NCBI RefSeq assembly: GCF_002355535.1
Contig: NZ_AP017457.1
Coordinates: forward strand, 124,001 to 188,000
Direction of reading: 5' to 3'
DNA: 64,000 bases
From: Aurantimicrobium minutum
GTDB lineage: Bacteria; Actinomycetota; Actinomycetes; Actinomycetales; Microbacteriaceae
Shown here: piece by piece, positions 9,123-17,927 of the stretch
Position numbering within the stretch: the first letter of the stretch is position 1
Layout of the letters: the number at the start of each line of letters is the position of its first letter
The notes under the pieces: generated by a model
Databases searched by the model: none
Seen by the model: the letters and a program-made list of their open reading frames with translations, nothing else
What the model was told of the DNA's origin: nothing
Program-made: the position numbers and the translations under genes

Positions 9123-9839
9123 ATGAGCAGTGAAACAATCCGTGAATGGGTAGCTAACGCGTGCAGAGAGGCACTCTCGTTAGTTCTGCCGGTAAGTTGC
9201 GCGGGATGCGGTGAACTCGATTACAACTTGTGCCCTGCGTGCCAAGCTGTGTTGGTTCCTGAACTTCAATACCGTGAACTCTTTGACCCAGTTGCGAAGC
9301 TCAGGCTTCCTCTGTGGTATTCCATGGAGCTTACGCAAGTGTCCAGTTCTGTCCTGCATGAATTCAAAGAGCAAGGCAGAACCTCTGTGGCTAAACACCT
9401 AGCTAGGCCTTTCGTGTCAGCACTGCAGGCTGCCTATGCAGCTGGCAGTGCTGAAAGTTCAAGCACTTCTGTGCACATCACCTGGGTGGTTCCGCCCAGC
9501 AGCAGGGCAAACTTCAGGCAACGTGGGTATGTCCCCATCACGGTCTTGGCGCAGGCAGCTGGTGTGAGACCTCAGCGTTTGCTGGTGAACACTCGACGAC
9601 GCGTCGATCAATCCGTCTTGGGCAGGATGGAACGTTTTGAGAATATGCGTGGTTCATTTCGAACAAACAAGAACCTTGACGGACGCTCCGTCATCATCCT
9701 CGATGATGTTTTGACCACGGGGGCAACCTTGCAGGAATGTGCACGGGCTCTGCGTGCCGAGGGCGCCAACGTCATTGGTGCAGCGGTGTTGGCTTACACG
9801 CCAAAAAACTTTCAGGACACTCGCAGAAAAAATGCGTGA
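9123..9839 (+). CDS. ComF family phosphoribosyltransferase-like protein
   Basis: A 238-residue protein. The N terminus carries two CxxC pairs (CAGC and CPAC) that form the ComF zinc finger, and the C-terminal domain has the PRPP-binding signature VIILDDVLTTGATL. ComF proteins are linked to DNA uptake and recombination in competent bacteria, but in actinobacteria the role is not established. The frame can be extended to 9006, which would overlap lpqB by 49 bases; the ATG at 9123 is preferred because the zinc finger then lies where relatives have it. Position between lpqB and hpf is conserved in actinobacteria. Confidence 0.85.
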   Translation: MSSETIREWVANACREALSLVLPVSCAGCGELDYNLCPACQAVLVPELQYRELFDPVAKLRLPLWYSMELTQVSSSVLHEFKEQGRTSVAKHLARPFVSALQAAYAAGSAESSSTSVHITWVVPPSSRANFRQRGYVPITVLAQAAGVRPQRLLVNTRRRVDQSVLGRMERFENMRGSFRTNKNLDGRSVIILDDVLTTGATLQECARALRAEGANVIGAAVLAYTPKNFQDTRRKNA

Positions 9840-9895
9840 CATTTTTATCTAAACAGGACTACATTTCAAACAACATCGATTGGCGTGAAAGGACT

Positions 9896-9912
9896 CGCCC
9901 AAAAGTTGGGCG
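9896..9912 (+). promoter_or_regulatory. Hairpin in the hpf leader
   Basis: A 7-bp perfect stem (CGCCCAA at 9896-9902 and TTGGGCG at 9906-9912) with a 3-base loop lies 15 bases before the GGGAGG ribosome-binding site (9927-9932) of the hibernation factor gene. It could protect the mRNA end or affect translation; no regulator is known to me. Confidence 0.4.
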
Positions 9913-9937
9913 TAAACGCCAACTACGGGAGGTCATC

Positions 9938-10384
9938 ATGGAACTGAACTTCATCGCTCGTCACACCGAAATCACCGACCGATTCCGTAACTACGTCACC
10001 GAGAAGGTCGACAAGATTGAGAAGCTGGCAGATCGCCCCCTCGAACTCGATGTAACCGTCAGTAAACATCACGGCGGAAAAGGCCTGGTAGGTGGTGATC
10101 ATGTGGAGCTCACCCTCGTAGAAGCCGGACCAGTCGTTCGTGCTGCTTCAGACGGCGAGGACAAATATGCCGCCTTTGATCTGGCCATGGGCCGCATGAT
10201 GGAACAGCTGCGCCGTGCCAGGGATAAGAAGAAGGTCCACCACAACGGCCACCAAAAGCCACTGTCGATTCATGAAGCAAGCGCTGACGCCTTTGCTCAG
10301 GTCGATGTCGTTCCTGCCACTCCAGAAGATATTGAGCGGATAGCCAAAGAAGTGCAGGCCACGAAGCCGTCTGCAGCTGCTTAA
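9938..10384 (+). CDS. hpf: Ribosome hibernation promoting factor, short form lacking the C-terminal domain
   Basis: A 148-residue HPF/YfiA-family protein that binds the 30S decoding region and inactivates ribosomes in stationary phase. The N-terminal domain (about residues 1-105) has the expected beta-alpha fold with basic surface residues. After the linker, which contains HEASADAF as in Microbacteriaceae relatives, the protein ends. Actinobacterial HPF proteins are normally long (about 200-230 residues) with a C-terminal dimerisation domain ending near VVYRR. That domain is absent and the stop is followed at once by a terminator hairpin, so this is not an obvious frameshift. The start at 9938 has a strong GGGAGG site. 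Confidence 0.88.
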   Translation: MELNFIARHTEITDRFRNYVTEKVDKIEKLADRPLELDVTVSKHHGGKGLVGGDHVELTLVEAGPVVRAASDGEDKYAAFDLAMGRMMEQLRRARDKKKVHHNGHQKPLSIHEASADAFAQVDVVPATPEDIERIAKEVQATKPSAAA

Positions 10385-10393
10385 CAGCTGATT

Positions 10394-10430
10394 CTTGCCC
10401 CGCCTCCAGCATCTGTACAGGCGGGGCAAG
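10394..10430 (+). terminator. Strong hairpin terminator after hpf
   Basis: A perfect 12-bp GC-rich stem (10394-10405 with 10419-10430) and a 13-base loop begin ten bases after the hpf stop. No T tract follows, which is the usual actinobacterial form. Confidence 0.7.
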
Positions 10431-10450
10431 CTCATTCCCGGTAGCATTGA

Positions 10451-10480
10451 GGGCGGTCTGCACTTCATGTGCGACCGCCC
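10451..10480 (+). terminator. Second hairpin between hpf and secA
   Basis: A stem of GGGCGGTC with GACCGCCC extended by GCAC/GTGC across a single bulged T (10451-10463 with 10469-10480). It may be a second terminator in tandem or part of the secA leader, since secA starts about 50 bases later. Confidence 0.5.
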
Positions 10481-10531
10481 TTATGCGCATGTCGTTCGTA
10501 AGCAGTGCGCACCAGTATTTGGAGAGTTTCA

Positions 10532-13351
10532 GTGGCAAACATTCTTGACAAGGTCCTTCGCGTTGGTGAAGGCCGAACCCTACGCAAACTAGAAAACCTT
10601 GCGAAGGCAGTCAACGAACTCGAAGAGGGATTCATCAACCTCACCGATGAAGAGCTTCGTGCCGAAACCACAGATTTCCGTAAGCGCTATATCGAGGGTG
10701 AATCTCTCGACCACATGCTGCCTGAAGCCTTTGCTGCTGTTCGTGAAGCAGCACGACGCACCATTGGTCTGCGCCACTTCGATGTTCAGCTCATGGGTGG
10801 TGCTGCACTGCACATGGGCAACATTGCTGAAATGAAGACCGGTGAAGGTAAGACGCTTGTTGCAACCCTTCCTGCCTACCTCAACGCGATTGCTGGTCGC
10901 GGTGTTCACGTTGTTACCGTGAACGACTACCTAGCTAGCTACCAGTCTGAACTCATGGGTCGCGTATTCCGTGCCCTGGGCATGACCACCGGTGTGATCA
11001 CCGCAGGTCAGCAGCCAGCTGTTCGTCGTGAACAGTACCTGTGCGACATTACGTATGGCACCAACAACGAGTTTGGTTTTGATTACCTGCGCGACAACAT
11101 GGCCTGGAGTGCTGCTGACAAGGTTCAGCGCGGACATTTCTTTGCCATCGTCGATGAGGTGGACTCCATCCTCATCGATGAGGCTCGTACACCTCTGATT
11201 ATTTCTGGACCTGCCTCTGGTGAAGCCAACCGCTGGTTCACCGAGTTTGCCAAGATTGCCACCACACTCGAGCCCGGTGTTGACTACGAAGTTGACGAAA
11301 AGAAGCGCACCGTTGGTGTTCTTGAGCCAGGTATTGAAAAGGTTGAGGACTACCTCGGAATTGACAACCTCTACGAGTCTGCAAACACCCCACTTATTTC
11401 GTTCTTGAACAACTCCATCAAGGCGGTTGCCCTGTTCAAGCGGGACAAAGACTATGTCGTCATGAACGGTGAAGTTCTCATCGTTGATGAGCACACCGGT
11501 CGTATTCTTGCTGGTCGCCGATACAACGAAGGTATTCACCAGGCCATCGAAGCCAAGGAAGGCGTCGAGGTCAAGGCAGAAAACCAGACCTTGGCTACAG
11601 TGACCTTGCAGAACTACTTCCGTATGTACGAGAAGATCTCCGGTATGACCGGTACGGCTGAAACTGAAGCCGGCGAATTCATGAGCACCTACAAGATTGG
11701 TGTGGTTCCTATCCCCACCAACAAGCCCATGCAGCGCATTGACCAGCCTGACCTGGTTTACAAAAACGAAGTCATCAAGTTTGAACAGGTCGCTAACGAC
11801 ATCGCTGAGCGTCACGCCAAAGGCCAGCCAGTCCTGGTTGGAACCACCTCGGTTGAAAAGAGCGAATACCTCTCTAAGCTTCTAGCCAAGAAGGGCATTC
11901 GTCACGAGGTCCTCAACGCCAAGAACCACGCCCGTGAAGCAGCAATCGTTGCTCAGGCAGGTCGTTTGGGTGCAGTCACCGTGGCAACCAACATGGCTGG
12001 TCGTGGTACCGACATCATGCTCGGTGGTAACGCTGAGCACCTCACCGTATCGGAACTGGCATCTCAGGGACTGAACCCTTTAGAAACACCAGAAGAATAC
12101 GAAGCCGCCTGGGAAGCAGCCTTCTCCAAGGTCAAAGCACGTGTTCAGGAAGAAGCTGACAAGGTTGTTGCCGTTGGTGGCCTCTACGTTCTTGGAACCG
12201 AACGCCACGAATCTCGTCGAATCGACAACCAGCTTCGTGGACGTTCAGGTCGTCAGGGTGACCCTGGTGAAAGCCGCTTCTATCTCTCCCTGACTGATGA
12301 CCTGATGCGCATGTTCAATTCGGGTGCTGCAGAAGCCATCATGACCCGTAGCAACATCCCAGATGACACCGCCATTGAGTCCTCGATTGTGAGTCGTGCT
12401 ATTCGCTCTGCTCAGTCTCAGGTGGAAGCTCGTAATGCTGAAATGCGTAAGAACGTTCTCAAATACGATGACGTTCTCAACCGCCAGCGTGAAGCAATCT
12501 ATGCTGACCGTGCTCACATCCTCGAAGGCGATGACCTCCAGGATCGTGTTCACAAGTTCCTTGAAGATGTCATCGACGAGGTTCTGGCTGCTCACACCAG
12601 CGAAGGTAACGGTGATGACTGGGACTTCGACGCTCTCTGGGCAGAGCTGAAGACCATCTACCCTGTCTCGATCACGATCGACGAAGTAATCCAGGAAGCT
12701 GGCAACAAGGGTCGTGTGAACAAGGAGTTCATGCGTCGCGAAATCCAGTCAGATGCTCTCCTGGCATACAAGCGCCGTGAAGAATCTCTCGGCTCCACCG
12801 CAATGCGTGAACTGGAGCGCCGTGTTGTTCTTTCCGTGGTGGACCGCCGTTGGCGTGACCACCTCTACGAGATGGACTACCTCAAGGACGGTATTGGTCT
12901 TCGCGCCATGGCTCAGCGTGACCCACTGGTCGAGTACCAGCGTGAAGGCTTTGCCCTTTACCAGGGAATGATGGCGTCCATCAAGGCTGAATCTGTCGGC
13001 TTCTTGTTCAATCTCGAAGTTCAGGTCAACGCTGCTGAAGGCGATCCAGAACACCCCAGCATTGCCGCTAAGGGCCTGGGCCAAGCTGACGACGCAAACA
13101 CTCAGCTGAGCTACACCGCACCGTCAGAAGACGGTCACGTGGAGGTTCGTGACGAGCGTGGACGTGTTGAGCAGGCAGAAACTGCTCGTGCCCAGCAGGC
13201 AGCTGACAACGGACGCCAGATTGTTCCCGAAAATAATCGTCCAACCGGTCCAACCGGTCCAACCGTCGGATCTCGTGGTGCGTTCGGTCAGCAGACCGGT
13301 GGAGCGCCAGCCGGTAACCGGGCTGAACGTCGCAAGAAGAAGAAAAAGTAA
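10532..13351 (+). CDS. secA: Preprotein translocase ATPase SecA
   Basis: A 939-residue motor ATPase of the Sec pathway. Visible are Walker [19 protein letters not shown], the DEAD-type box [17 protein letters not shown], the segment GMTGTAETE, motif [10 protein letters not shown] and motif [13 protein letters not shown]. The GTG at 10532 was chosen because it gives the standard N terminus ([16 protein letters not shown]) and has a GGAGAG site upstream; an in-frame GTG at 10505 would add nine residues. The C-terminal tail is low complexity with three short tandem repeats and ends in a lysine run; there is no C-terminal SEC-C zinc motif. It is the housekeeping SecA by neighbourhood and length. 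Confidence 0.96.
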   Translation: MANILDKVLRVGEGRTLRKLENLAKAVNELEEGFINLTDEELRAETTDFRKRYIEGESLDHMLPEAFAAVREAARRTIGLRHFDVQLMGGAALHMGNIAEMKTGEGKTLVATLPAYLNAIAGRGVHVVTVNDYLASYQSELMGRVFRALGMTTGVITAGQQPAVRREQYLCDITYGTNNEFGFDYLRDNMAWSAADKVQRGHFFAIVDEVDSILIDEARTPLIISGPASGEANRWFTEFAKIATTLEPGVDYEVDEKKRTVGVLEPGIEKVEDYLGIDNLYESANTPLISFLNNSIKAVALFKRDKDYVVMNGEVLIVDEHTGRILAGRRYNEGIHQAIEAKEGVEVKAENQTLATVTLQNYFRMYEKISGMTGTAETEAGEFMSTYKIGVVPIPTNKPMQRIDQPDLVYKNEVIKFEQVANDIAERHAKGQPVLVGTTSVEKSEYLSKLLAKKGIRHEVLNAKNHAREAAIVAQAGRLGAVTVATNMAGRGTDIMLGGNAEHLTVSELASQGLNPLETPEEYEAAWEAAFSKVKARVQEEADKVVAVGGLYVLGTERHESRRIDNQLRGRSGRQGDPGESRFYLSLTDDLMRMFNSGAAEAIMTRSNIPDDTAIESSIVSRAIRSAQSQVEARNAEMRKNVLKYDDVLNRQREAIYADRAHILEGDDLQDRVHKFLEDVIDEVLAAHTSEGNGDDWDFDALWAELKTIYPVSITIDEVIQEAGNKGRVNKEFMRREIQSDALLAYKRREESLGSTAMRELERRVVLSVVDRRWRDHLYEMDYLKDGIGLRAMAQRDPLVEYQREGFALYQGMMASIKAESVGFLFNLEVQVNAAEGDPEHPSIAAKGLGQADDANTQLSYTAPSEDGHVEVRDERGRVEQAETARAQQAADNGRQIVPENNRPTGPTGPTVGSRGAFGQQTGGAPAGNRAERRKKKKK
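13239..13265 (+). repeat. Three tandem copies of a 9-bp unit in secA
   Basis: The unit GTCCAACCG occurs three times without interruption at 13239, 13248 and 13257, encoding Pro-Thr-Gly repeats in the disordered SecA tail. It is a plausible slippage site that would change tail length by three residues per unit. Confidence 0.8.
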
Positions 13352-13388
13352 CACCTTTTTCTTTCTCCTTGGCAAGTAACTCCAGGGC

Positions 13389-13400
13389 TAAGCTTCTGCC
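13389..13400 (+). promoter_or_regulatory. Leaderless-type promoter of the 171-residue membrane protein
   Basis: TAAGCT at 13389-13394 stands six bases before the ATG at 13401. Confidence 0.5.
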
Positions 13401-13916
13401 ATGGAGAATGATTGGCTGTTGCTTCTGTGGTTGTCGCCACTGATAGTCGTGATGATCATTTTCGATCTCAAAGCTCGCAATTATGGCAAGAAGGTTCTCC
13501 ACCTTCCCAAACGTGAATATGTCAGTCTTCTCTGGCTGGCCATTTTTGACCCTGTTTTTGAAGTGCTCTTTATTGGAATCGTGCTCTGGGATGACCTCAC
13601 CAAAGACCCGCTTCACTGGGCTGCTGGAGGAATCGGTGTTGTTTGTGGCTACATCTTTGCTCGCTATCGAACACGAATTATGTGGGTTCGCCCACTCCCA
13701 GAGAAAAAAGCTGTGGTCGTGCGAAACAGCGGAGCCGAGTACCTGGCCTTAGTTTTCCTTGTTGTCGTAAAAACGGTGTCGGAGAACAGCACCTTTTCCA
13801 ACTATGCGGTGAGCCTCTTAATCACGGCTGGTCTGTTGTTGATCGTGAGCGAATCAGCATTTCGCGTTGGCATGCTCTTTGTTCGATACAACAAAGAAAA
13901 ACCCGTACTGGTTTAG
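13401..13916 (+). CDS. Integral membrane protein of unknown function
   Basis: A 171-residue protein that I do not recognise. It has about four or five hydrophobic helices (roughly residues 5-22, 45-62, 72-90, 112-127 and 133-155) separated by short basic loops such as RYRTRIMW, which suggests a polytopic inner-membrane protein. It follows secA by 50 bp but has its own likely promoter, and its last 4 bases overlap the convergent Rv3235-like gene. No catalytic motif or known domain can be seen. Confidence 0.7.
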   Translation: MENDWLLLLWLSPLIVVMIIFDLKARNYGKKVLHLPKREYVSLLWLAIFDPVFEVLFIGIVLWDDLTKDPLHWAAGGIGVVCGYIFARYRTRIMWVRPLPEKKAVVVRNSGAEYLALVFLVVVKTVSENSTFSNYAVSLLITAGLLLIVSESAFRVGMLFVRYNKEKPVLV

Positions 13917-14338
13917 AGAACGTGGATTGCGGTCGCACGCCACCTTCCATCAATACCTTCGAGCCTGATCGCTATTGAACGTGTGCGGGCTTTGCCATGG
14001 ACAATTACAACTGATTCCACCACACCATCGGTGGGGTTAGTAATCATGGTGCGGCCAAGACCAAAGGTCGGGCGCACCGCAGGCATCTTCTTTACGGCTC
14101 GCGCACGGCGGGAAATATGCACCCGCTTGAGAAGGGTGCGATACACCTCATCGCTGACCCAGCGAGCTATCTGGTCCAGCTCGCGGCAGCCGGCGAGAAT
14201 TTCCATGACGGAGCGTGCAAGGTTTTCAACCATGGGCTGCGGGTCGGGAAGTGCGCACGTAGCGGTCGGCTGGTACCCAAAGTAGTCATCCTGGTCGAAG
14301 AGGGAACTGCGTGTGTTGAGAGCTTGTGCTGGAGTCAT
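13913..14338 (-). CDS. Rv3235-family protein
   Basis: A 141-residue protein matching the actinobacterial Rv3235 family by its layout: a disordered N terminus, the helix ENLARSVMEILAGCRELDQIARWVSDEVY, a basic linker, then a beta-rich end RSIAIRLEGIDGRWRATAIHVL. The function of the family is unknown. In this and other actinobacteria the gene lies close to secA, which suggests a link to export or envelope biology, but that is only a positional argument. It converges on the membrane protein gene with a 4-bp overlap. Confidence 0.8.
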   Translation of the reverse strand: MTPAQALNTRSSLFDQDDYFGYQPTATCALPDPQPMVENLARSVMEILAGCRELDQIARWVSDEVYRTLLKRVHISRRARAVKKMPAVRPTFGLGRTMITNPTDGVVESVVIVHGKARTRSIAIRLEGIDGRWRATAIHVL

Positions 14339-14439
14339 GGAAACACTTTGTCACAGTAAATAGACCAAAAGTCTATTTCTCAGGAAAGATGTGGATAACT
14401 CCAGCAGATTCTCAGCTTCGGTTCCTACCTTCGCTCACT

Positions 14440-15030
14440 ATGACCTTAGATAACCTCTTTCATGATTTAGAAAGTCAGCTCGAGCGAGAACTGGATGCAG
14501 AAGTGCTCAACCGCCTCGAAGATGAGGAGCGCGAGAGACGTTCTAAGCTGACGCTTCGAGACCGCCTGATCGCACTCCAAGGCACTCAAGAGAAAATTAC
14601 GATTTCACTCAATATGAAGGACGGTCGTGAAATATCTGGCTCAATCAAGAACGTGGGCAAAGACTGGACCGCGCTCGAGGTTGAATACCCACAGGAACTC
14701 CAGGGAGCACTCATCATTGCCTTGCAGGCAGTGAGATCACTTCGAATTCCTAACGAACTTGAAAGATTCAGCCTAGGTAATCAGGTTGGCGAGGTCACAG
14801 ATAGCGCTTTGGAAGCTCTTTCCTCACGCCCCCGACTTGCTCAGAAAGTCAACCTGGCATTCGTAATGCGAGACATTGGCCGCAGACGCAAGCCTGTTTA
14901 TCTCTACACAGTTGCAGAAACATTCCGAGGAACAATCGATCATGTGGGGCATGACCACCTTGATCTGCGCACATCACAGGGAATGATCATCTGCGCCATG
15001 AATGAGGTTCTCTACGTCCGTATCGAATGA
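14440..15030 (+). CDS. Conserved actinobacterial hypothetical protein, cytoplasmic
   Basis: A 196-residue protein without signal peptide or membrane helix. The first 45 residues are strongly charged and probably helical (LESQLERELDAEVLNRLEDEE pattern). Two beta-rich stretches follow, KITISLNMKDGREISGSIKNV and TFRGTIDHVGHDHLDLRTS, which look alike and may be two copies of a small Sm-like or SH3-like barrel. I do not recognise the family. The ATG at 14440 gives this compact protein; the frame is open further upstream but without a plausible start. A TACCTT hexamer lies eight bases before the ATG, close to the leaderless pattern. It ends at a bidirectional terminator. Confidence 0.7.
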   Translation: MTLDNLFHDLESQLERELDAEVLNRLEDEERERRSKLTLRDRLIALQGTQEKITISLNMKDGREISGSIKNVGKDWTALEVEYPQELQGALIIALQAVRSLRIPNELERFSLGNQVGEVTDSALEALSSRPRLAQKVNLAFVMRDIGRRRKPVYLYTVAETFRGTIDHVGHDHLDLRTSQGMIICAMNEVLYVRIE

Positions 15031-15061
15031 GCACTATGAACTTCAGGAAAAAAAGAAGAAG

Positions 15062-15086
15062 GGCTTCCCGACAAATTCGGGAAGCC
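15062..15086. terminator. Bidirectional terminator between convergent genes
   Basis: A perfect 10-bp stem (15062-15071 with 15077-15086) and a 5-base loop sit between the ends of two convergent genes. An A-rich run (15048-15060) precedes it and TTTCTT follows it, giving a usable T tract on both strands. Confidence 0.8.
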
Positions 15087-15104
15087 TTTCTTGAACGGGA
15101 AGCT

Positions 15105-15374
15105 TTAGAAATCAGTGATGTTGTTAGCTGAGGCCAAAGATGAGTTGTTCCACATCGCGCTGCGACGAGAATTCTCGTATTGCTCAGCAATAAACAGCTC
15201 AAGTATGTCGTGTTCTATTCGCCAAGGACCGCGGCTCCCCACTTGGAAAGCTTGAAGCTCACCAGAGTTGATGAGTTCATGCACATCGGTAAGAGAAACT
15301 CTCAAGAGTTCTGCTGCTTCGGTCGCGGTAAGAAAACGGTCAGTATTCAAGTCAGTAGAGCCATAATCATTCAT
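15105..15374 (-). CDS. Excisionase/MerR-like helix-turn-helix protein (BldC-like)
   Basis: An 89-residue DNA-binding protein. Residues 14-60 form the helix-turn-helix plus wing of the MerR/excisionase group, with FLTATEAAELLRVSLTDVHELINSG as the HTH and a short wing up to RGPWRIEHDILELFI. It has no effector domain, like BldC of Streptomyces and its relatives, which bind DNA cooperatively and control development. No phage genes are near, so an excision role is unlikely. The start is supported by TAGTCT six bases upstream. Regulated genes cannot be deduced from the sequence. Confidence 0.8.
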   Translation of the reverse strand: MNDYGSTDLNTDRFLTATEAAELLRVSLTDVHELINSGELQAFQVGSRGPWRIEHDILELFIAEQYENSRRSAMWNNSSLASANNITDF

Positions 15375-15386
15375 GTTCCCAGACTA
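15375..15386 (-). promoter_or_regulatory. Leaderless-type promoter of the HTH gene
   Basis: TAGTCT (complement of 15381-15386) is separated by six bases from the ATG ending at 15374. Confidence 0.55.
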
Positions 15387-15473
15387 GGAAAATACGACGC
15401 TCAAAAACCTGGCAGAGAACAATCTGTGGATAACTTTCTCGAGCACTTGAACGCTTTCGAGAAGATTCTTCTC

Positions 15474-16085
15474 ATGACTCACACAAAGACACGTCGCCTC
15501 GACATGCGACTCTTCATCGGATTAGCGCTCGTTGTGGGCGCAGCACTGGGGGGCTTTGCTCTCGTCACGGCAACAGAGAGCACCACTGCAGTCTATGTTG
15601 CCTCAAAAACGCTCACACCAGGCCACGTCCTCGACAAGAACGACCTCGTTCTCACAGATGTAAAGCTTGGTAGCTCTGGAACCTCCTACCTCACCGCAAA
15701 CGCCTTCACCCCTGGATCTGTGGTCACCAAAGCCGTTGGTGCTGGGGAGCTTGTTCCGGTCAGCGCAGTGGGAACAGCCAAGCATGTTGCCACCACGAAT
15801 GTGGTGGTCCAGCTTGACGTTCCACTTGCGTCAGAAGCAGTGGTTGGCTCTTCAGTGGATGTCTGGGCATCGATGGCTGTAGGGCAGGGCGTCTTTGGCC
15901 CACCATCTGTCATCATCTCTGGTGCTCAGATTGCACACATCACCGAGGCAACCGGTTTGGCAGCATCTAACGGGGGAGTGCGGGTCGAACTCGTGGTCCC
16001 ACAAAACAAGGTTGCTGCTCTCCTAGAGTCTCAAGCCAATGGTGATGCTCTTTCCCTCGTCCCAACCCGCGGGAAGAGCTCATGA
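15474..16085 (+). CDS. SAF-domain membrane protein (CpaB/RcpC-like)
   Basis: A 203-residue protein with one N-terminal membrane helix (about residues 11-32) and then a SAF domain beginning TTAVYVASKTLTPGHVLDKNDL, the fold found in pilus assembly protein CpaB and in flagellar FlgA. The remainder is a beta-rich extracytoplasmic region. It overlaps the next ATPase gene by 4 bp (ATGA), so the two act together. No pilin, TadA or secretin gene is near. The start is uncertain: ATG at 15474 lacks a ribosome site, and ATG at 15504 is an alternative. Confidence 0.75.
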   Translation: MTHTKTRRLDMRLFIGLALVVGAALGGFALVTATESTTAVYVASKTLTPGHVLDKNDLVLTDVKLGSSGTSYLTANAFTPGSVVTKAVGAGELVPVSAVGTAKHVATTNVVVQLDVPLASEAVVGSSVDVWASMAVGQGVFGPPSVIISGAQIAHITEATGLAASNGGVRVELVVPQNKVAALLESQANGDALSLVPTRGKSS

Positions 16086-16975
16086 GCCTGCTCATTGCTG
16101 TGTGGGGGCCAACGGGAGCACCAGGTCGAACCACCGTTGCCATCAATCTGGCAGCTGAGCTAGCTGAATTGCGGCAATCAGTGCTACTGATTGATGCTGA
16201 TACCTATGGCGGAGCCATTGCTCCCACACTCGGCATCATCGATGAAGCTGCAGGTTTTGCTGCAGCATGCCGCTTGGCAGAGTCAGGGACACTCACAGCA
16301 CAGGACATAGAAAACCTCACTCACCCCGTGTCAACCTCAGTAGGAGACTTACGTGTTCTCTCTGGGATAACCAGAACAGACAGGTGGCCTGAGCTCACAG
16401 CAGAGCGGGTGAAGCTGGTGTTGACCTGCGCTACAGAAACTTTTGATGCGGTGGTTGTTGATGTGGGGTTCAATCTGGAAACAGATGAAGAGATCACAAG
16501 TGATCTCTTTGCGCCCCGGCGCAACGCGGCAACACTCACAGTGTTGAAACACGCTGATTGCATTGTGGAGGTTGCAAGTGCTGATGCACTGGGTATTGCC
16601 AGGTTTATCCGTGCCCACGATGTCCTCGTTGACTTGTTTCCGCAGTCACTGCGTTTGATTGTGGTCAATAAGGTCAGACCTGGATTAGATCCCAGAGGTA
16701 GTTCTCACGCGGCAGAAACACTGAGCCGTTTTGCTGGTCTGCATGACGTTTACGAGCTCCCTCTGGATGAGAAAGCACTAAATGCGAGTTATGCAAGTGG
16801 AAAACTGTTGAGTATGTCGGCTCACACGAGCAAGCTACGCAAGAGGTTTGTTGAGATTGCTGGCGTGCTTTCACACAGCGCGCCTGTTACTGGGCAGAAG
16901 AAGAACCGATTCTCTCGTCCAAGAAAGCAAGCGTTTGCGTCAATGCCGTTTGAGCAGCATCAAGATTCAGCCTGA
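16082..16975 (+). CDS. CpaE/MinD/ParA-like P-loop ATPase with altered Walker A
   Basis: A 297-residue member of the SIMIBI ATPases. The P-loop region reads GPTGAPGRTTVAINLA. Compared with the deviant Walker A KGGxGKT, both the signature lysine and the P-loop lysine are replaced (Thr and Arg), as in other divergent CpaE-like proteins. Later motifs are LLIDADTYGG and VVVDVG. Together with the SAF protein it resembles the CpaB-CpaE pair of Flp pilus systems, but no other pilus genes are visible. The last 89 bp overlap the end of the convergent hydrolase gene. Confidence 0.8.
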   Translation: MSLLIAVWGPTGAPGRTTVAINLAAELAELRQSVLLIDADTYGGAIAPTLGIIDEAAGFAAACRLAESGTLTAQDIENLTHPVSTSVGDLRVLSGITRTDRWPELTAERVKLVLTCATETFDAVVVDVGFNLETDEEITSDLFAPRRNAATLTVLKHADCIVEVASADALGIARFIRAHDVLVDLFPQSLRLIVVNKVRPGLDPRGSSHAAETLSRFAGLHDVYELPLDEKALNASYASGKLLSMSAHTSKLRKRFVEIAGVLSHSAPVTGQKKNRFSRPRKQAFASMPFEQHQDSA

Positions 16976-17927
16976 ATTGATATTCATGCGGAAGTGGCGG
17001 TGTGTAGTCATCCGGCCAGAACAGCTCCGTGACGTTCACGCCTAGTGACTGTAGCTTTGCAGCGAAAGGCTTAGAGTTATCCGCCGTGAGTGGATCAGCA
17101 TTACCGCCAGAGATATAGGTTGCCGGGAACTTTCCATCCACGTGGTGAATGGTGGACATTTCAGCAACAGCTGCGGAGTTAGCCAGATCTCGGTCTCCTG
17201 TGTAGGCCCACAGCGATGCGTCATCACCCCAGCCCAAGATTCCCTTTTGTCCCAGAAGTGACGTCACTTCATATACGCCACAGTTAAGAACAACACCTTG
17301 GAGTTGCTCCGGTGAGAGAGCAGGAGTGATCTTCATTCCAGCGGCATAGGAAGCTTTAGTGATGATTGTGGCCAGTTGGCTGGTGAGCTGTGCACCGGCA
17401 GAGTCACCAGCGAGCACAATTGCATCAGGATTGATGTGGAATTTGTCTGCGTTCTCCAGCAAAAACTTGTGTGCTTGGTTGAGTTCAAAAACTGCAGTGG
17501 GATACTGCGCTTCAGGCCCATAGGTGTAGTTGAGCCCGACAACTGTGTAACCCTTAGAAGCCAATATTTCAAAGTAACTGCGGTCATTGGACTTGTTACC
17601 TGAAATCCATGCGCCACCGTGAGTCCAAATCACGGTTCCGAGCGGTTCCGTTGTCCCAGTGGGATAAAACACGTCTAGTTGCGTAAAGCTCGATGGTGTG
17701 ACGTAAGGCTCAGTTGAGCCTTCGGCATATTGCACATCAAGCACTGAATCAACACCGCTGGTGGGCGCATAGGGTTCCATGATGGCCGCTACTTTTTTCG
17801 CGCCATCTTGGAACACCTGGCGAATAATCAAAGCACTGGGCCAAGGGCTTACCGTAAATGCCACAACAGTCACCACCACAATCCCGGCGAGAACAGCTAG
17901 TGTCCGCCACAACCACTTCTTACGCAT
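16887..17927 (-). CDS. Membrane-anchored alpha/beta hydrolase, esterase/lipase type
   Basis: A 346-residue protein with a membrane anchor or uncleaved signal at residues 8-28. The oxyanion motif HGGAW (WTHGGAWISG) and the nucleophile motif GDSAG (VLAGDSAGAQLTS) place it in the hormone-sensitive-lipase-like group, which hydrolyses short- to medium-chain esters. Acid and histidine candidates lie in NADPL and in LPHEYQF near the C terminus. The substrate cannot be predicted. It probably acts outside the cytoplasmic membrane. It overlaps the 3' end of the MinD-like gene by 89 bp and shares a compact bidirectional promoter with pdtaS. Confidence 0.82.
   Translation of the reverse strand: MRKKWLWRTLAVLAGIVVVTVVAFTVSPWPSALIIRQVFQDGAKKVAAIMEPYAPTSGVDSVLDVQYAEGSTEPYVTPSSFTQLDVFYPTGTTEPLGTVIWTHGGAWISGNKSNDRSYFEILASKGYTVVGLNYTYGPEAQYPTAVFELNQAHKFLLENADKFHINPDAIVLAGDSAGAQLTSQLATIITKASYAAGMKITPALSPEQLQGVVLNCGVYEVTSLLGQKGILGWGDDASLWAYTGDRDLANSAAVAEMSTIHHVDGKFPATYISGGNADPLTADNSKPFAAKLQSLGVNVTELFWPDDYTPPLPHEYQFRLNLDAAQTALTQTLAFLDERIGSSSAQ

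Noticed and set aside
10931-11815. A 294-codon minus-strand frame opposite secA
   Set aside because: It lies fully within the conserved SecA motor domains and has no promoter or ribosome-binding site.
15105-15374. Phage or ICE excisionase
   Set aside because: The HTH is of the excisionase/MerR group, but there is no integrase, attachment site or phage gene, and BldC-like regulators have the same fold.
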